A DNA stretch of 64,000 nucleotides. It comes from Alcanivorax sp. 24 (GTDB lineage Bacteria > Pseudomonadota > Gammaproteobacteria > Pseudomonadales > Alcanivoracaceae). Position 1 is the first letter of the stretch. Every line of letters begins with the position of its first letter. The notes under the pieces are model-generated. The model was not told the origin of the DNA. It did no database searches and was given only the letters and a program-made list of their open reading frames with translations. Of this stretch, positions 63,764-64,000 are shown piece by piece. The position numbers were made by a program, and so were the translations under genes. The DNA lies in the NCBI RefSeq assembly GCF_004360225.1, contig NZ_SNUA01000003.1:310001-374000 (forward strand). Direction: 5' to 3'.

Positions 63764-64000
63764 ATGTCGTCGCGCGCGAACACTTTCAATGGCTTTGCCG
63801 TCCTGTCTCCGTTACTGCTGACCATGGCCGTCACTGGCCATGCGGAAAACCGTCTCGACAGCGTGGTGGTCACCGGCTCCCGGGCGCCAACGCAAATCAG
63901 CCAGGTGCCCGGCAGTATCCACGTGGTTTACCAGGAACAAATCGAGGAACAGGTTCGCTCCGGCAAATCTTTGAAGGAAGCGCTGGGCACGCTGATCCCG
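63764..64000 (+). CDS. TonB-dependent outer-membrane receptor (N-terminal part, cut by window edge)
   Basis: 79 residues visible. Signal peptide (NGFAVLSPLLLTMAVTGHAE) followed by RLDSVVVTGSRAP, the TonB-box/plug start typical of siderophore and heme receptors, and SIHVVYQEQIEEQVRSGKSLKEALGTLIP of the plug domain. ATG 63764 follows GGGGAG. The upstream Fur box points to a ferric-siderophore or heme substrate. Confidence 0.88.
   Translation, partial: MSSRANTFNGFAVLSPLLLTMAVTGHAENRLDSVVVTGSRAPTQISQVPGSIHVVYQEQIEEQVRSGKSLKEALGTLIP

Overview
The window reads as ordinary chromosome from a high-GC gammaproteobacterium. Two blocks of gene order point to the Pseudomonas/Oceanospirillales side of the class: folD, tRNA cluster, tig, clpP, clpX, lon, hupB, tRNA-Asp, ppiD; and dnaQ, rnhA, methyltransferase, gloB, mltD. 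The acyl-CoA-binding protein, the prp operon and the general gene content make a marine lipid- or hydrocarbon-using bacterium (Alcanivoracaceae-like) my best guess. That taxonomic call is inference. No phage, plasmid, CRISPR array or intact insertion sequence was seen.

Layout. 1-2.1 kb: methylcitrate-cycle operon (GntR regulator, prpB, start of prpC) on the minus strand, with two identical palindromic operators. 2.2-5.1 kb: an unrecognised lipoprotein and pabB. 5.3-9.9 kb: dnaQ-rnhA-methyltransferase, divergent from gloB and mltD. 10-15.6 kb: the yejABEF peptide/microcin-type ABC importer, then fabI and a surface 5'-nucleotidase. 18.8-27.5 kb: the protein-quality-control block (ppiD, HU, Lon, ClpX, ClpP, trigger factor), all minus strand. 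27.9-28.3 kb: a Pro-Arg-His tRNA operon with a textbook promoter. 28.9-38 kb: folD, an aaeXAB-like efflux operon, yegP, glnS, ppiB-ppiA-lpxH and miaE. 38.4-50.6 kb: a lipid A acyltransferase and three regulator/target pairs (TetR with hydrolase and MFS pump; TetR with thioesterase; LysR with sulfatase), interrupted by acnB and a DHA2-type MFS pump. 51-55.6 kb: a lipoprotein hydrolase and a tightly overlapping glycosyltransferase, deacetylase-like and flippase-like trio. 55.8-64 kb: mtfA, small membrane proteins, an EamA exporter, a single-chain SecDF, ACBP, a GAF membrane protein, and the start of a Fur-box-preceded TonB-dependent receptor.

The genes are mostly conventional. The unusual signal lies between them. 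The intergenic DNA holds at least five families of short dispersed elements: (1) six REP-like inverted pairs whose arms vary in a self-complementary way; (2) a ~78-bp three-hairpin element in three copies, with compensatory base changes and a U-tract end in two; (3) heptanucleotide arrays facing inverted degenerate heptads across a core of about 86 bp, two copies sharing the core sequence; (4) MITE-like elements with 26-30-bp terminal inverted repeats, one with a 5-bp target duplication; (5) palindromic GTCATGCCGG-type elements. Several lie directly on stop codons of flanking genes. The three-hairpin element and the heptad-armed element are my best candidates for something undescribed. I recognise neither, and I cannot search databases here.
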